Part shown: positions 9,186 to 17,165 of the stretch, in pieces
Layout of the letters: the number at the start of each line of letters is the position of its first letter
How positions within the stretch are numbered: the stretch's first letter is position 1
Assembly: GCF_000473365.1 (NCBI RefSeq)
Contig: NZ_KI421517.1
Coordinates: 2,816,895-2,880,894 of the forward strand
DNA: 64,000 bases
Origin: Adhaeribacter aquaticus DSM 16391
GTDB lineage: Bacteria > Bacteroidota > Bacteroidia > Cytophagales > Hymenobacteraceae
Direction: 5' to 3'
Position numbers and translations under genes: made by a program
Notes under the pieces: generated by a model
Database searches by the model: none
What the model was told of the DNA's origin: nothing
Seen by the model: only the letters and a program-made list of their open reading frames with translations

Positions 9186-10109
9186 ATGAATTATACGTTG
9201 CACCAACTGCAGGTTTTCTTGAGGATTACTCAAACACAAAGCATCACAAAAGCGGCGGAGGAATTACATTTAACGCAACCCGCCGTCTCTATTCAGTTAA
9301 AAAACTTACAGGATCAGTTTGAAATACCTTTAACAGAAGTGCATGGGCGCCAGCTTTTTATTACTGATTTCGGGAAAGAGATTGCCATTGCTGCCGAACG
9401 TATAATAAATGAAGTAGATGCTATTAATTACAAAACCCTGGCTTATAGAGGCCAGCTTACCGGTCGTTTAAAAATATCAGTTGTTTCTACCGGAAAATAT
9501 GTAATGCCTTACTTTTTAGCTGATTTCTTGCAGCAGCACCAAGGAATAGAGCTAGCCTTGGATGTAACAAACAAAGCGCGTGTAATAGAAAGTATGGAAA
9601 AAAATGAAGTTGATTTTTCGCTGGTTTCTGTTTTGCCTGAAAATTTGCAGGTAGAAAAGATTGAGCTGATGCAAAATAAACTGTACTTGGTTGGAAATAA
9701 AGCACAAACAGTAAAGAGTAGATCCAACAGTAAAAATTTATTTAATGAAATTCCTTTAATTTATCGCGAAGCAGGCTCGGGTACCCGGCATGTAATGGAG
9801 AAGTTTATTCAGCAACACAACTTACCAGCCAGAAAAAAAATGGAGCTTACCTCTAATGAGGCAGTAAAACAAGCTGTAATTGCTGGTTTAGGGTATTCTA
9901 TTATGCCTTTGATAGGGATTAAAAATGAACTCACCAACCATGATTTACAGATTATTCCGGTTAAAGGATTTCCAATAAAATCAATCTGGAGCCTGATCTG
10001 GTTAAAGAATAAAAAGTTTTCTCCTGTGGCTAATGCCTTTTTGGAACATTTGAAAACCGAAAAAGAAAGAATTGTAAAAGAAAAGTTTAACTGGTTAGAT
10101 CAATATTAA
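9186..10109 (+). CDS. LysR-family transcriptional regulator
   Basis: The 307-residue protein has the winged helix-turn-helix at residues 1-60 (LHQLQVFLRITQTQSITKAA, then LTQPAVSIQLKNLQ) followed by the periplasmic-binding-like effector domain from about 90 to 295. Length and layout are those of full LysR regulators, and the sequence is closest in feel to the CbbR/CmpR type, whose members control carbon fixation or bicarbonate uptake genes. It is divergent from the DUF6671 / carbonic-anhydrase-like / SbtA set across 185 bases, the classic arrangement for a LysR protein and its target. That it controls this set is inference from position. Confidence 0.93.
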   Translation: MNYTLHQLQVFLRITQTQSITKAAEELHLTQPAVSIQLKNLQDQFEIPLTEVHGRQLFITDFGKEIAIAAERIINEVDAINYKTLAYRGQLTGRLKISVVSTGKYVMPYFLADFLQQHQGIELALDVTNKARVIESMEKNEVDFSLVSVLPENLQVEKIELMQNKLYLVGNKAQTVKSRSNSKNLFNEIPLIYREAGSGTRHVMEKFIQQHNLPARKKMELTSNEAVKQAVIAGLGYSIMPLIGIKNELTNHDLQIIPVKGFPIKSIWSLIWLKNKKFSPVANAFLEHLKTEKERIVKEKFNWLDQY

Positions 10110-10361
10110 TAATATTTCATTCTTTAACTACAGGATTTCCTTATAGCAGGTACGGTAGCCATTAATAATATTTTTTGCTTTAAAATATATAAACAGCTTC
10201 TATTTTAAGTCGGGTTATAATTCCGGAATTTTGGATTTCCCAACATTTCTGGTCTATAATTGTTTTACTTCTTATATAATATGGAGCCAAAACTTTAAAG
10301 TAAGCCTTTTCTTAGCTTGATAGTATTGAGAAAAAAAATGATAGCTTTAGAAACTTTTATG

Positions 10362-10374
10362 ATAGTAATACTAT
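10362..10374. promoter_or_regulatory. Probable TetR operator palindrome
   Basis: ATAGTAATACTAT is a perfect 13-base palindrome located 17 bases upstream of an exact -7 box and overlapping the expected -33 position. A GATAGTA half-copy recurs at 10319-10325. An autoregulating TetR repressor bound here would block the operon promoter. Confidence 0.5.
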
Positions 10375-10391
10375 TATTAATGGAAGTTTTA

Positions 10392-10399
10392 TATCTTTG
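10392..10399 (+). promoter_or_regulatory. -7 box of the TetR-ABC-HlyD-TolC operon
   Basis: TATCTTTG fits TAnnTTTG exactly, 27 bases before the ATG at 10427. It contains the TTG at 10397 that otherwise looks like a start codon, which argues against that upstream start. Confidence 0.55.
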
Positions 10400-10426
10400 T
10401 CTCAACAAAAGGAATTTACCTTAAGA

Positions 10427-11131
10427 ATGGCTGCGAGCATCCTTATTAGTCTTAACCATAAATCATACCTGCGGGAGCCAGAAAGCACTGAATTAGGTAG
10501 AAAAATCATTGCTGAAAGTATTAAAATGATTGATAACCTGGGGTTTGAAAATTTTACTTTCAAAAAACTGGCTGCCAAAATCGGATCTACTGAAGCATCT
10601 GTTTACCGGTATTTTGAAAATAAACATAAATTGCTGGTTTATCTGGTGTCGTGGTATTGGGCTTGGGTTAAATATACTATTACTTTTCACACCCATAATA
10701 TTCAGGATCCATGCGAACGCCTGTGCCGGGCCATTGAAGTACTTACCCAGGCAGGGCAAGATGAAGACCCTAGCATAGCCTATATTGATGAGCGTATTTT
10801 GCATCGCATCGTTGTTTCAGAATCATCTAAAGTTTATCATACCAAAGAAGTAGACGAGGAAAATAAAGCAGGTTATTTTTTAGAGATTAAATCTGTTTGT
10901 AGCTTTCTGGCAAAAATGGTGCAGGATGCTGCTCCGGAATATCCTTATCCTCATGCCTTGATTAGTACGGTTATGGAGGCTACGCTCCAGCAAATCTATT
11001 TCGCCAAACACCTGCCTACTCTTACAGATATAAAAAAGAAGGAGCAGGCTGTAGAAGAAACCCTGCCGTTTTTAAAGCACCTGGTTTTTTCAGCTATTGA
11101 AGGTAACTTAATGAAAATCAAAGCCGAATAA
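10427..11131 (+). CDS. TetR-family transcriptional regulator
   Basis: I choose the ATG at 10427 (234 residues) because the longer TTG start at 10397 lies inside a -7 promoter box. A TetR-type helix-turn-helix is seen near residues 42-70 (FTFKKLAAKIGSTEASVYRY), followed by an all-helical ligand domain without a recognisable subfamily signature. It ends six bases before an ABC transporter gene and is first in a four-gene export operon, so it most likely represses its own operon and responds to an exported compound. A palindrome over the promoter at 10362-10374 is a candidate operator. The ligand is unknown. Confidence 0.9.
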   Translation: MAASILISLNHKSYLREPESTELGRKIIAESIKMIDNLGFENFTFKKLAAKIGSTEASVYRYFENKHKLLVYLVSWYWAWVKYTITFHTHNIQDPCERLCRAIEVLTQAGQDEDPSIAYIDERILHRIVVSESSKVYHTKEVDEENKAGYFLEIKSVCSFLAKMVQDAAPEYPYPHALISTVMEATLQQIYFAKHLPTLTDIKKKEQAVEETLPFLKHLVFSAIEGNLMKIKAE

Positions 11132-11137
11132 TTTAAT

Positions 11138-12877
11138 ATGAAAGATAAAAGTGCACATTCGCATCCAACTCCTTTTCAACGCCTTTTGCAACTTCTTTCA
11201 ATCGAGCGCCGGGAAATTATGTACCTGTATGCTTACGCAATAGCAGCAGGACTAATTAGTTTGGCGCTTCCTTTAGGAATCCAAAGCATTATCGGGTTCG
11301 TGTCCAGCGGACAAATATCAGTTTCAGTAGTAGTTCTGATTGTACTTATTGTGCTGGCTCTTTTGGTAGTAGGTGGCTTGCAGGTAATGCAGCTTTGGCT
11401 GGTAGAGTTTATCCAGCAGCGAATTTTTGCCAGAGCAGCTTTTGATTTTGTTTACCGGATTCCTCGTTTCCAAGCCGAGGCTTTAAATAAATATTACCCG
11501 CCCGAGCTGATGAACCGGTTTTTTGATGTGGTGTCGCTGCAGAAGGGGTTAGCTAAAATGTTGCTTGACTTCTCAACGGCTGTTATTCAAATTATATTTG
11601 GTTTGGTTCTGCTTTCGTTATACCATCCTTATTTTATCTTTTTAGGAATTGTTCTGGTTATTGTTTTAATATTTATAATCTACATTACTGGTAAAAAAGG
11701 GGTAGATACCAGTATAATGGAGTCAAAATATAAATATAAGCTGGTAGCCTGGTTAGAAGAATTGGCCCGTTCTATAAGTACCTTTAAACTGGTAGGTTAT
11801 ACTGACTTGCCGACTTCCCGCACCGATGAATATGTGAGTAGTTATCTGAAAGTGCGGAAAGAACACTTTAAAGTGCTGATGACCCAATATTTAAGCTTTA
11901 TAGGTTTTAAAACAGTTATCACCGGTGGATTATTGGTTCTGGGCTGTTTTTTGGTAGTGCAACGCGAAATAAACATTGGGCAGTTTGTTGCCTCTGAAAT
12001 TATCATCATTTTGATTATGACTGCTGTGGAAAAGCTTTTGATCAAGTTAGATACTGTTTATGATGTGTTAACCAGCTTAGATAAAATAGGACATGTAACG
12101 GACCTGCCGATAGAGGAGGTAACAGGGATAAAGTTAGAAGATTTACCTCTAAAAGCTGGTTTGAGCATACAAGTGCAAAATTTGAGTTATAGTTATCCGG
12201 GGTCTAAAAAACTTGCTCTTAAAAATGTAGATTTTTCTATTCAACCTTCTGAACGTATTTGTGTGGCGGGTAACAATAGTTCTGGTAAGAGTACTTTAAT
12301 AAGTTTGTTACTAGGTTTATACCCCTCGTATGAAGGCAGCATCGTGTATAACGGTATATCGCTCCGCGACCTACATATTGGTAACCTCCGGAGTTTAACT
12401 GGGGATAATATTTCGAAAGAGCAGGTGTTTGATGGCACGCTTCTGGAGAACATAACGCTGGGCCGCCAACTGCCTCTTCCAGATGTGTTATGGGCTTTGG
12501 AGTTGGCTGGATTGAAAGATTATGTTCACAGCTTATCAAAAGGCTTACAAACTTACCTGACTGGTGGAAGTCTGCGTTTACCAACCGGGGTGGCTCGCAA
12601 GATTGTGATGGCCCGTAGCTTGGTACACCGTCCGAAGTTACTCATTATTGATAATTTTTGGGGAGATATGAGCCGGAAAGAGCGGATAAATATGATGCGT
12701 ATTCTTACCGATCAACAATTTGAATGGACGCTTGTTGTGGTTTCGGATGATGTGGATATAATGCAGACTTGCGATAGGACCTTGCTCATGGAGGATGGAC
12801 AATTAGTGGCCGTTGGAAATTTTGAAGAGATTCGACATCATGAATTATTTTTAGATTTAACAGAGTTAAAAGGTTAA
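11138..12877 (+). CDS. ABC exporter half-transporter with degenerate ATPase domain
   Basis: The 579-residue protein has an ABC type-1 membrane domain (residues about 25-310, five or six helices) and a nucleotide-binding domain from about 345. Walker A is intact (GNNSSGKST from residue 378). The signature is LPTGV (481-485) instead of LSGGQ, Walker B Asp505 is followed by Asn506 rather than the catalytic Glu, the switch His position reads Ser-Asp (536-537), and the Q-loop glutamine is absent. It may bind but scarcely hydrolyse ATP. It lies three bases before an HlyD gene and ahead of a TolC gene, so it is probably the inner-membrane part of a type I-like export complex. No C39 peptidase domain is present. 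Confidence 0.88.
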   Translation: MKDKSAHSHPTPFQRLLQLLSIERREIMYLYAYAIAAGLISLALPLGIQSIIGFVSSGQISVSVVVLIVLIVLALLVVGGLQVMQLWLVEFIQQRIFARAAFDFVYRIPRFQAEALNKYYPPELMNRFFDVVSLQKGLAKMLLDFSTAVIQIIFGLVLLSLYHPYFIFLGIVLVIVLIFIIYITGKKGVDTSIMESKYKYKLVAWLEELARSISTFKLVGYTDLPTSRTDEYVSSYLKVRKEHFKVLMTQYLSFIGFKTVITGGLLVLGCFLVVQREINIGQFVASEIIIILIMTAVEKLLIKLDTVYDVLTSLDKIGHVTDLPIEEVTGIKLEDLPLKAGLSIQVQNLSYSYPGSKKLALKNVDFSIQPSERICVAGNNSSGKSTLISLLLGLYPSYEGSIVYNGISLRDLHIGNLRSLTGDNISKEQVFDGTLLENITLGRQLPLPDVLWALELAGLKDYVHSLSKGLQTYLTGGSLRLPTGVARKIVMARSLVHRPKLLIIDNFWGDMSRKERINMMRILTDQQFEWTLVVVSDDVDIMQTCDRTLLMEDGQLVAVGNFEEIRHHELFLDLTELKG

Positions 12878-12880
12878 GCA

Positions 12881-14248
12881 ATGCCCGAAATAAAAGAATC
12901 AAATACATTGGATCAGGTTCATCTGGAATCTATGCGCCAGGTGCAAACACCTCGTCTGGGCCGCCAACTTACTTACTGGCTTGGTGGTATTCTCCTGGCT
13001 ATAATTCTGAGTTTGTTCTTGCCTTGGACCCAAAATATTCGATCTACAGGTTCTCTGACAGCTTTAACGCCCCAAGATAGGCCGCAAACGGTAGAAGCCA
13101 TTATTGCCGGACGAATAGAAAAGTGGTATGTTATGGAAGGTGCTTTGGTAAAAAGAGGAGATACCATTGTTAGTATAAGTGAGGTAAAAGAAAAGTACCT
13201 GGACCCTAACTTGTTGGCTCGTATTGAGGAGCAGGTTGAGGCTAAGCAGGGTTCTGCTCTGGCAAACCAAGACAAGGTAAAGGCTATGCAGGAGCAGATA
13301 CAGGCGTTGCGGCAGGGATTAGTTTTTAGTTTGCAGAAAGCACGTAATAAAGTGCAGCAATCGCGTCTGAAGCTGCAAAGTGATAGTATGGATGTGGTAG
13401 CGCAGCGTACCGATTTATCCATTGCCGAGGCGCAATTTGCGCGTCAGCAAAAACTGTATGAGGAGGGGTTGAAATCACTGACAGAGTTGGAGCAACGTCG
13501 TTTGAAATTACAGGAAACGCAGGCAAAATTATTATCAGGAATAAATAAGTTTGATGCTTCTCGTGCAGAACTGCAGAATGCCCGAACCGAACTTAATTCC
13601 TTACAAGCTGAGTATGCTGATAAAATAGCCAAAGCGGAGGCCGAGCTGAATTCTACTCGTTCCTATGTTTTCTCTACCCAAGCCGAAGTTTCGAAATTGC
13701 AAAATGAATTTAGCAGTACGAAGGTGCGAAATCAGTATTATCATATACTAGCGCCACAGGATGGGTTTTTAGTAAAAACACTGAAAGCAGGTATTGGCGA
13801 AACCATTAAAGAAGGAGAGGCGGTGGCTACCATTATGCCAGAAAATCCGCAAATGGCCGCTGAGCTTTTAATAGATCCATTGGACCTTCCTTTACTTGAG
13901 CGCGGTGATCATATGCGTTTGCAATTTGAAGGATGGCCGGCCTTGGTATTTTCTGGTTGGCCTGGGGCAAGCTTTGGTACATTTGGTGGCAGAGTAGCTG
14001 TGATAGACAACGCCGGCACAAATGGAAAATACCGGATACTGGTGGTGCCTGATACAGAGCATGAACCATGGCCAAATGCTTTGCGGGTAGGCTCAGGCGT
14101 GAATGGTTGGGCTATGCTTAAAACTGTGCCAATCTGGTACGAAATATGGCGCCAGTTAAACAATTTCCCTCCTGATTACACTGGCAAAACAGATTCTGGA
14201 GCCAAGGGTAAAGAAGCGGCAAAAGATAAAGGGACAGTAGAGTATTAA
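12881..14248 (+). CDS. HlyD-family periplasmic adaptor
   Basis: The 455-residue protein has one N-terminal membrane helix (about residues 31-49), a split biotinyl-lipoyl-like domain (around 68-100 and 290-320), a long coiled coil from about 105 to 275, and a C-terminal beta-barrel region near 320-420. This is the standard adaptor layout bridging an inner-membrane exporter to TolC. It starts three bases after the ABC gene and ends eight bases before the TolC gene. The tail from about 435 is lysine-rich and low in complexity. The role is strongly supported by architecture and operon; cargo is unknown. Confidence 0.93.
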   Translation: MPEIKESNTLDQVHLESMRQVQTPRLGRQLTYWLGGILLAIILSLFLPWTQNIRSTGSLTALTPQDRPQTVEAIIAGRIEKWYVMEGALVKRGDTIVSISEVKEKYLDPNLLARIEEQVEAKQGSALANQDKVKAMQEQIQALRQGLVFSLQKARNKVQQSRLKLQSDSMDVVAQRTDLSIAEAQFARQQKLYEEGLKSLTELEQRRLKLQETQAKLLSGINKFDASRAELQNARTELNSLQAEYADKIAKAEAELNSTRSYVFSTQAEVSKLQNEFSSTKVRNQYYHILAPQDGFLVKTLKAGIGETIKEGEAVATIMPENPQMAAELLIDPLDLPLLERGDHMRLQFEGWPALVFSGWPGASFGTFGGRVAVIDNAGTNGKYRILVVPDTEHEPWPNALRVGSGVNGWAMLKTVPIWYEIWRQLNNFPPDYTGKTDSGAKGKEAAKDKGTVEY

Positions 14249-14256
14249 GATCCAGT

Positions 14257-15699
14257 ATGTTAGTGTTTCTAAATAAAAATTTCCGCCTGTTGCTGGCCGT
14301 TGCGCTTATACTTGTAAGCCAACTGCCGGTGAGGGGGCAAAATAAAGATTCAGTACAGGTCATTACCTTGCAGGATTTTCATAGACTTATTCTGCAATTT
14401 CATCCGATTGCCTCGCAGGCGGCATTGTTAAATGAACAGGCACGCCAGGAACTGCGAATGGCCCGGGGAGCGCTGGATCCGGTTATTAGTTCTAAACTGT
14501 CTGAAAAAGAATATGGAGGGAAAGAGTATTACCATATCTGGACCAATACCTTGCAAATTCCTACCTGGTTTGGGCCAGAGATAAGAGCCGGATATGATCA
14601 GACCCGTGGGCAATACTTAGATCCGGAGAAAAGAACACCAGCCGCCGGTTTAAGCTTTGCCGGTATTTCGGTTCCGCTTGGCCAGGGACTTTTTATAGAT
14701 CAGCGCCGGGCGGTTATAAAACAAGCGGCCATATTTCAGGATATTGCGGAGGCGGAAAGAGTAAAGCTTATAAACAAGCTGCTGTTGCAGGCTACTAAAG
14801 ATTACTGGGACTGGCTCATGAATTACCGGGAAACGCAACTGATTCAGGAATCGTTGGAATTAGCTGATTTCCGGTTGCGGGCGGTGCGTTCCCGGGTGCG
14901 GGAAGGAGATTTAGCGGCCATTGATACCGTAGAGGCTCTAACTGAGGTGCAAAACCGGCAGGTAATGTTGCAGCAGGCACAACTGGCTTATAATAATGCC
15001 CGATTAATGGTTGCTACTCACTTATGGGCACCTAATACTGTTCCCTTAGAGCTAAAAGAGCATACTGTGCCTGCCATAAAAGGTACAGAACTTACCTCGT
15101 TGCCTAAAGATTCAGTGGATCAGCTTTTACAAATTGCCAAGGCCAACCATCCTGATTTGCGCAAGCTTGTTTTAAAAGGCCAGCAGTTAGCGATAGAACA
15201 GCGGTTTGCGGCTGATAAATTAAAGCCTAAGCTCAATTTAGAGTATAATGTGCTCCGAAACGACTTTTATCTCAGACCCGATGTTTTAGACCGGCAATAT
15301 ATGGGGGCTAACTATAAATTAGGTGTAAGTTTTAGTCTGCCGCTTTTTCTGCGCGAAGAACGAGGTAAGCTTCAGTTAACCAAACTGAAGCAACAGTCGA
15401 ATAATTTTGAATTAACCCAGGTTACCCGGGAAGTAGAGAATAATCTGCTGGCAGCTTATAATGAATGGCTGGCGCTGGAAGAGCAAATCAAGCTACAGGA
15501 GCGTATGGTTGTTAATGCCAATATTCTTCGGAATGGGGAAGTAACCCGATTTCAAAACGGGGAAAGTTCTTTGTTTTTGGTAAACTCCCGCGAAGTGAAG
15601 TTAATGGAGGCTCAGCTTAAGTTAAATGCCTTAAGAACAAAATACGCGAAGGCCAAAACAACACTTTACTGGGCAGCCGGGGAAATTACAGTAGATTAA
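14257..15699 (+). CDS. TolC-family outer-membrane efflux protein
   Basis: This 480-residue protein has a signal peptide (residues 1-27) and two similar helical halves rich in alanine, glutamine and leucine, typical of TolC-family outer-membrane channels. Segments such as RLRAVRSRVREGDLAAIDTV, about 210-230, and FQNGESSLFLVNSREVKL near the end are the conserved family turns. It is last in the TetR-ABC-HlyD operon and is followed at once by a strong terminator, so it forms the exit duct of that exporter. Confidence 0.93.
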   Translation: MLVFLNKNFRLLLAVALILVSQLPVRGQNKDSVQVITLQDFHRLILQFHPIASQAALLNEQARQELRMARGALDPVISSKLSEKEYGGKEYYHIWTNTLQIPTWFGPEIRAGYDQTRGQYLDPEKRTPAAGLSFAGISVPLGQGLFIDQRRAVIKQAAIFQDIAEAERVKLINKLLLQATKDYWDWLMNYRETQLIQESLELADFRLRAVRSRVREGDLAAIDTVEALTEVQNRQVMLQQAQLAYNNARLMVATHLWAPNTVPLELKEHTVPAIKGTELTSLPKDSVDQLLQIAKANHPDLRKLVLKGQQLAIEQRFAADKLKPKLNLEYNVLRNDFYLRPDVLDRQYMGANYKLGVSFSLPLFLREERGKLQLTKLKQQSNNFELTQVTREVENNLLAAYNEWLALEEQIKLQERMVVNANILRNGEVTRFQNGESSLFLVNSREVKLMEAQLKLNALRTKYAKAKTTLYWAAGEITVD

Positions 15700-15728
15700 A
15701 TTATATTCTATAGTATAGTTTTTATTCC

Positions 15729-15776
15729 AAAGAAAGAAGAGCCCGTTGTTCTGAACACACGGGCTCTTCTTTCTTT
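15729..15776. terminator. Bidirectional terminator after the export operon
   Basis: Arms at 15729-15746 and 15759-15776 are an 18-base perfect inverted repeat (core AGAGCCCGT / ACGGGCTCT) with A-rich and T-rich flanks. It serves the TolC gene on the plus strand and the converging barrel-protein gene on the minus strand. Confidence 0.9.
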
Positions 15777-15809
15777 AAGGTACTATTAGTAGATGCGTAA
15801 GAGTGTAAC

Positions 15810-16682
15810 TTACATTTTATGTTTAGGCTCGTAAATAAGCCTTAAAAAGGTACTAAACCTTTCATTCTCCCTCCTGATAGGTATGCCAGTAACAATACCC
15901 ACAAGTAAACTATTGGAAATGCCCACCCGCATCTGGGGCCTGATTGTCATATCAAAATCATCGTGCTTGAATTCCTTATTAAATTCAACGCCAATAAAGT
16001 TTCTGGTGCCAGGAATCATATAATGAAAATTAGAATTTACCTGCCATATGGTATGTATAGATTGGTCCTGGAAATGGTGTAGAAAAACCGGACCTGAATA
16101 ATTTAAGGTATGAAAGTTATTGCCCCACCGTTTAGCTGCTATAAGAAAAGGGTTATAAACATTGCCTTTTACAAATACATCTTTCCCGTATCTGTTAAAT
16201 TCAGTTAATTCAAATTCATGAATATAGCCTATGGCCATAGATGTTTTTCTTTTTTCTGAAACCAAGAAAGTCCATTGAGAAGCCAGTTTTATACTGTTTA
16301 GCCTACTGGATGGGGTGCCAATTTCACGATTATTGGTAGTTGGGTAATAAAAAGAAAAAGGTAATTCTACTTCAAACCCTAGCCTGTTTATAGGAGCAAA
16401 TTCATATTCTACCAAAGCGCCATACATGTCGTAATTATTATTATCTGTAAGTCCTAATCCAACATTCCATTCCTGCTCTCCTTTTCTGGCTCCTAAATCA
16501 CGAATTAAATCCACAAAAAGTGGCTCAGCGTGCAAAACTTTACTGGGTTCATGTATGTCTTCAACTTCCAGAATGTAAAGGCTGTCAAGCCGCTCGTTAA
16601 TTACATCAGTACTATCAATAGTTTGAGCTTTGATGTTAAATAATGGTAAAAAAAGAAGAATTATACAGAATATTTTACGCAT
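15810..16682 (-). CDS. Predicted outer-membrane beta-barrel protein
   Basis: The 290-residue protein has a signal peptide (residues 1-19, ending IKAQ). After a short linker comes the motif HAEPLFVDLIRDLGARKGEQ (near 50-70), which I recognise as a conserved block in a Bacteroidota protein family of unknown role. The rest alternates hydrophobic and polar residues with many aromatic strand ends, consistent with about ten to twelve transmembrane beta strands, closing in FLRLIYEPKHKM. It converges on the TolC gene. I cannot assign a substrate; porin-like or assembly roles are possible. Confidence 0.7.
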   Translation of the reverse strand: MRKIFCIILLFLPLFNIKAQTIDSTDVINERLDSLYILEVEDIHEPSKVLHAEPLFVDLIRDLGARKGEQEWNVGLGLTDNNNYDMYGALVEYEFAPINRLGFEVELPFSFYYPTTNNREIGTPSSRLNSIKLASQWTFLVSEKRKTSMAIGYIHEFELTEFNRYGKDVFVKGNVYNPFLIAAKRWGNNFHTLNYSGPVFLHHFQDQSIHTIWQVNSNFHYMIPGTRNFIGVEFNKEFKHDDFDMTIRPQMRVGISNSLLVGIVTGIPIRRENERFSTFLRLIYEPKHKM

Positions 16683-17022
16683 AAAAATTTAAGTAACCAA
16701 TATTGCCTTGATACGACAAATCGAATTTAGATATTATTTTACTGGCTGTAACTAAAAAGGTAGTATCGCTCAGCTTATTTTTTTCAAAATTAAAAAATAG
16801 AAGAATTATAATAATTATAAGAACTACCGAAAAGATAAAATTTAATGTTCCTGAGCTTACTTGTAGGTAATAAGAAGGGTTTATCCATTCTATCAAGGTA
16901 AAACAAGAGCAGGTGCAATCTAAAAGAGGCAATGCAGCTAGCAAAAGATAGGGTTCTTGGGCCTGAGCGTCAGAGGTCAACTTATGTAAGCTCTGTGCTA
17001 AATGGTATTCCTGCTGTTGCAA
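16675..17022 (-). CDS. Doubtful small membrane ORF
   Basis: An open frame of 115 codons overlaps the start of the barrel-protein gene by eight bases, as a coupled upstream gene would. It has a cysteine cluster (DCTCSC) and a long isoleucine-rich hydrophobic stretch near residues 60-80. However it contains no ATG at all: only a TTG at 17022 can start it, and no clear ribosome binding site precedes it. It may be a small membrane protein, a gene remnant, or chance. Confidence is low. Confidence 0.25.
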   Translation of the reverse strand: MQQQEYHLAQSLHKLTSDAQAQEPYLLLAALPLLDCTCSCFTLIEWINPSYYLQVSSGTLNFIFSVVLIIIIILLFFNFEKNKLSDTTFLVTASKIISKFDLSYQGNIGYLNFYA

Positions 17023-17165
17023 AATCGTACAGAATTTGTATCAAAAACGTACATCTTAACGAGCTTGTTAATAAATATGAATAGGTAAGTTATTGATTTA
17101 TAATGGGTTGTTGATGTGGCATTTAAATTTCATGCAATTAATAAAATTTATAAAACTATTAGTTC

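Noticed and set aside
10397-10426. TTG start giving ten extra residues on the TetR regulator
   Set aside because: The TTG is part of an exact TAnnTTTG promoter box; the ATG at 10427 is the better start.
12973-13422. 149-codon minus-strand frame
   Set aside because: Antisense to the HlyD gene, with cysteine- and arginine-rich shadow composition and no start signals.
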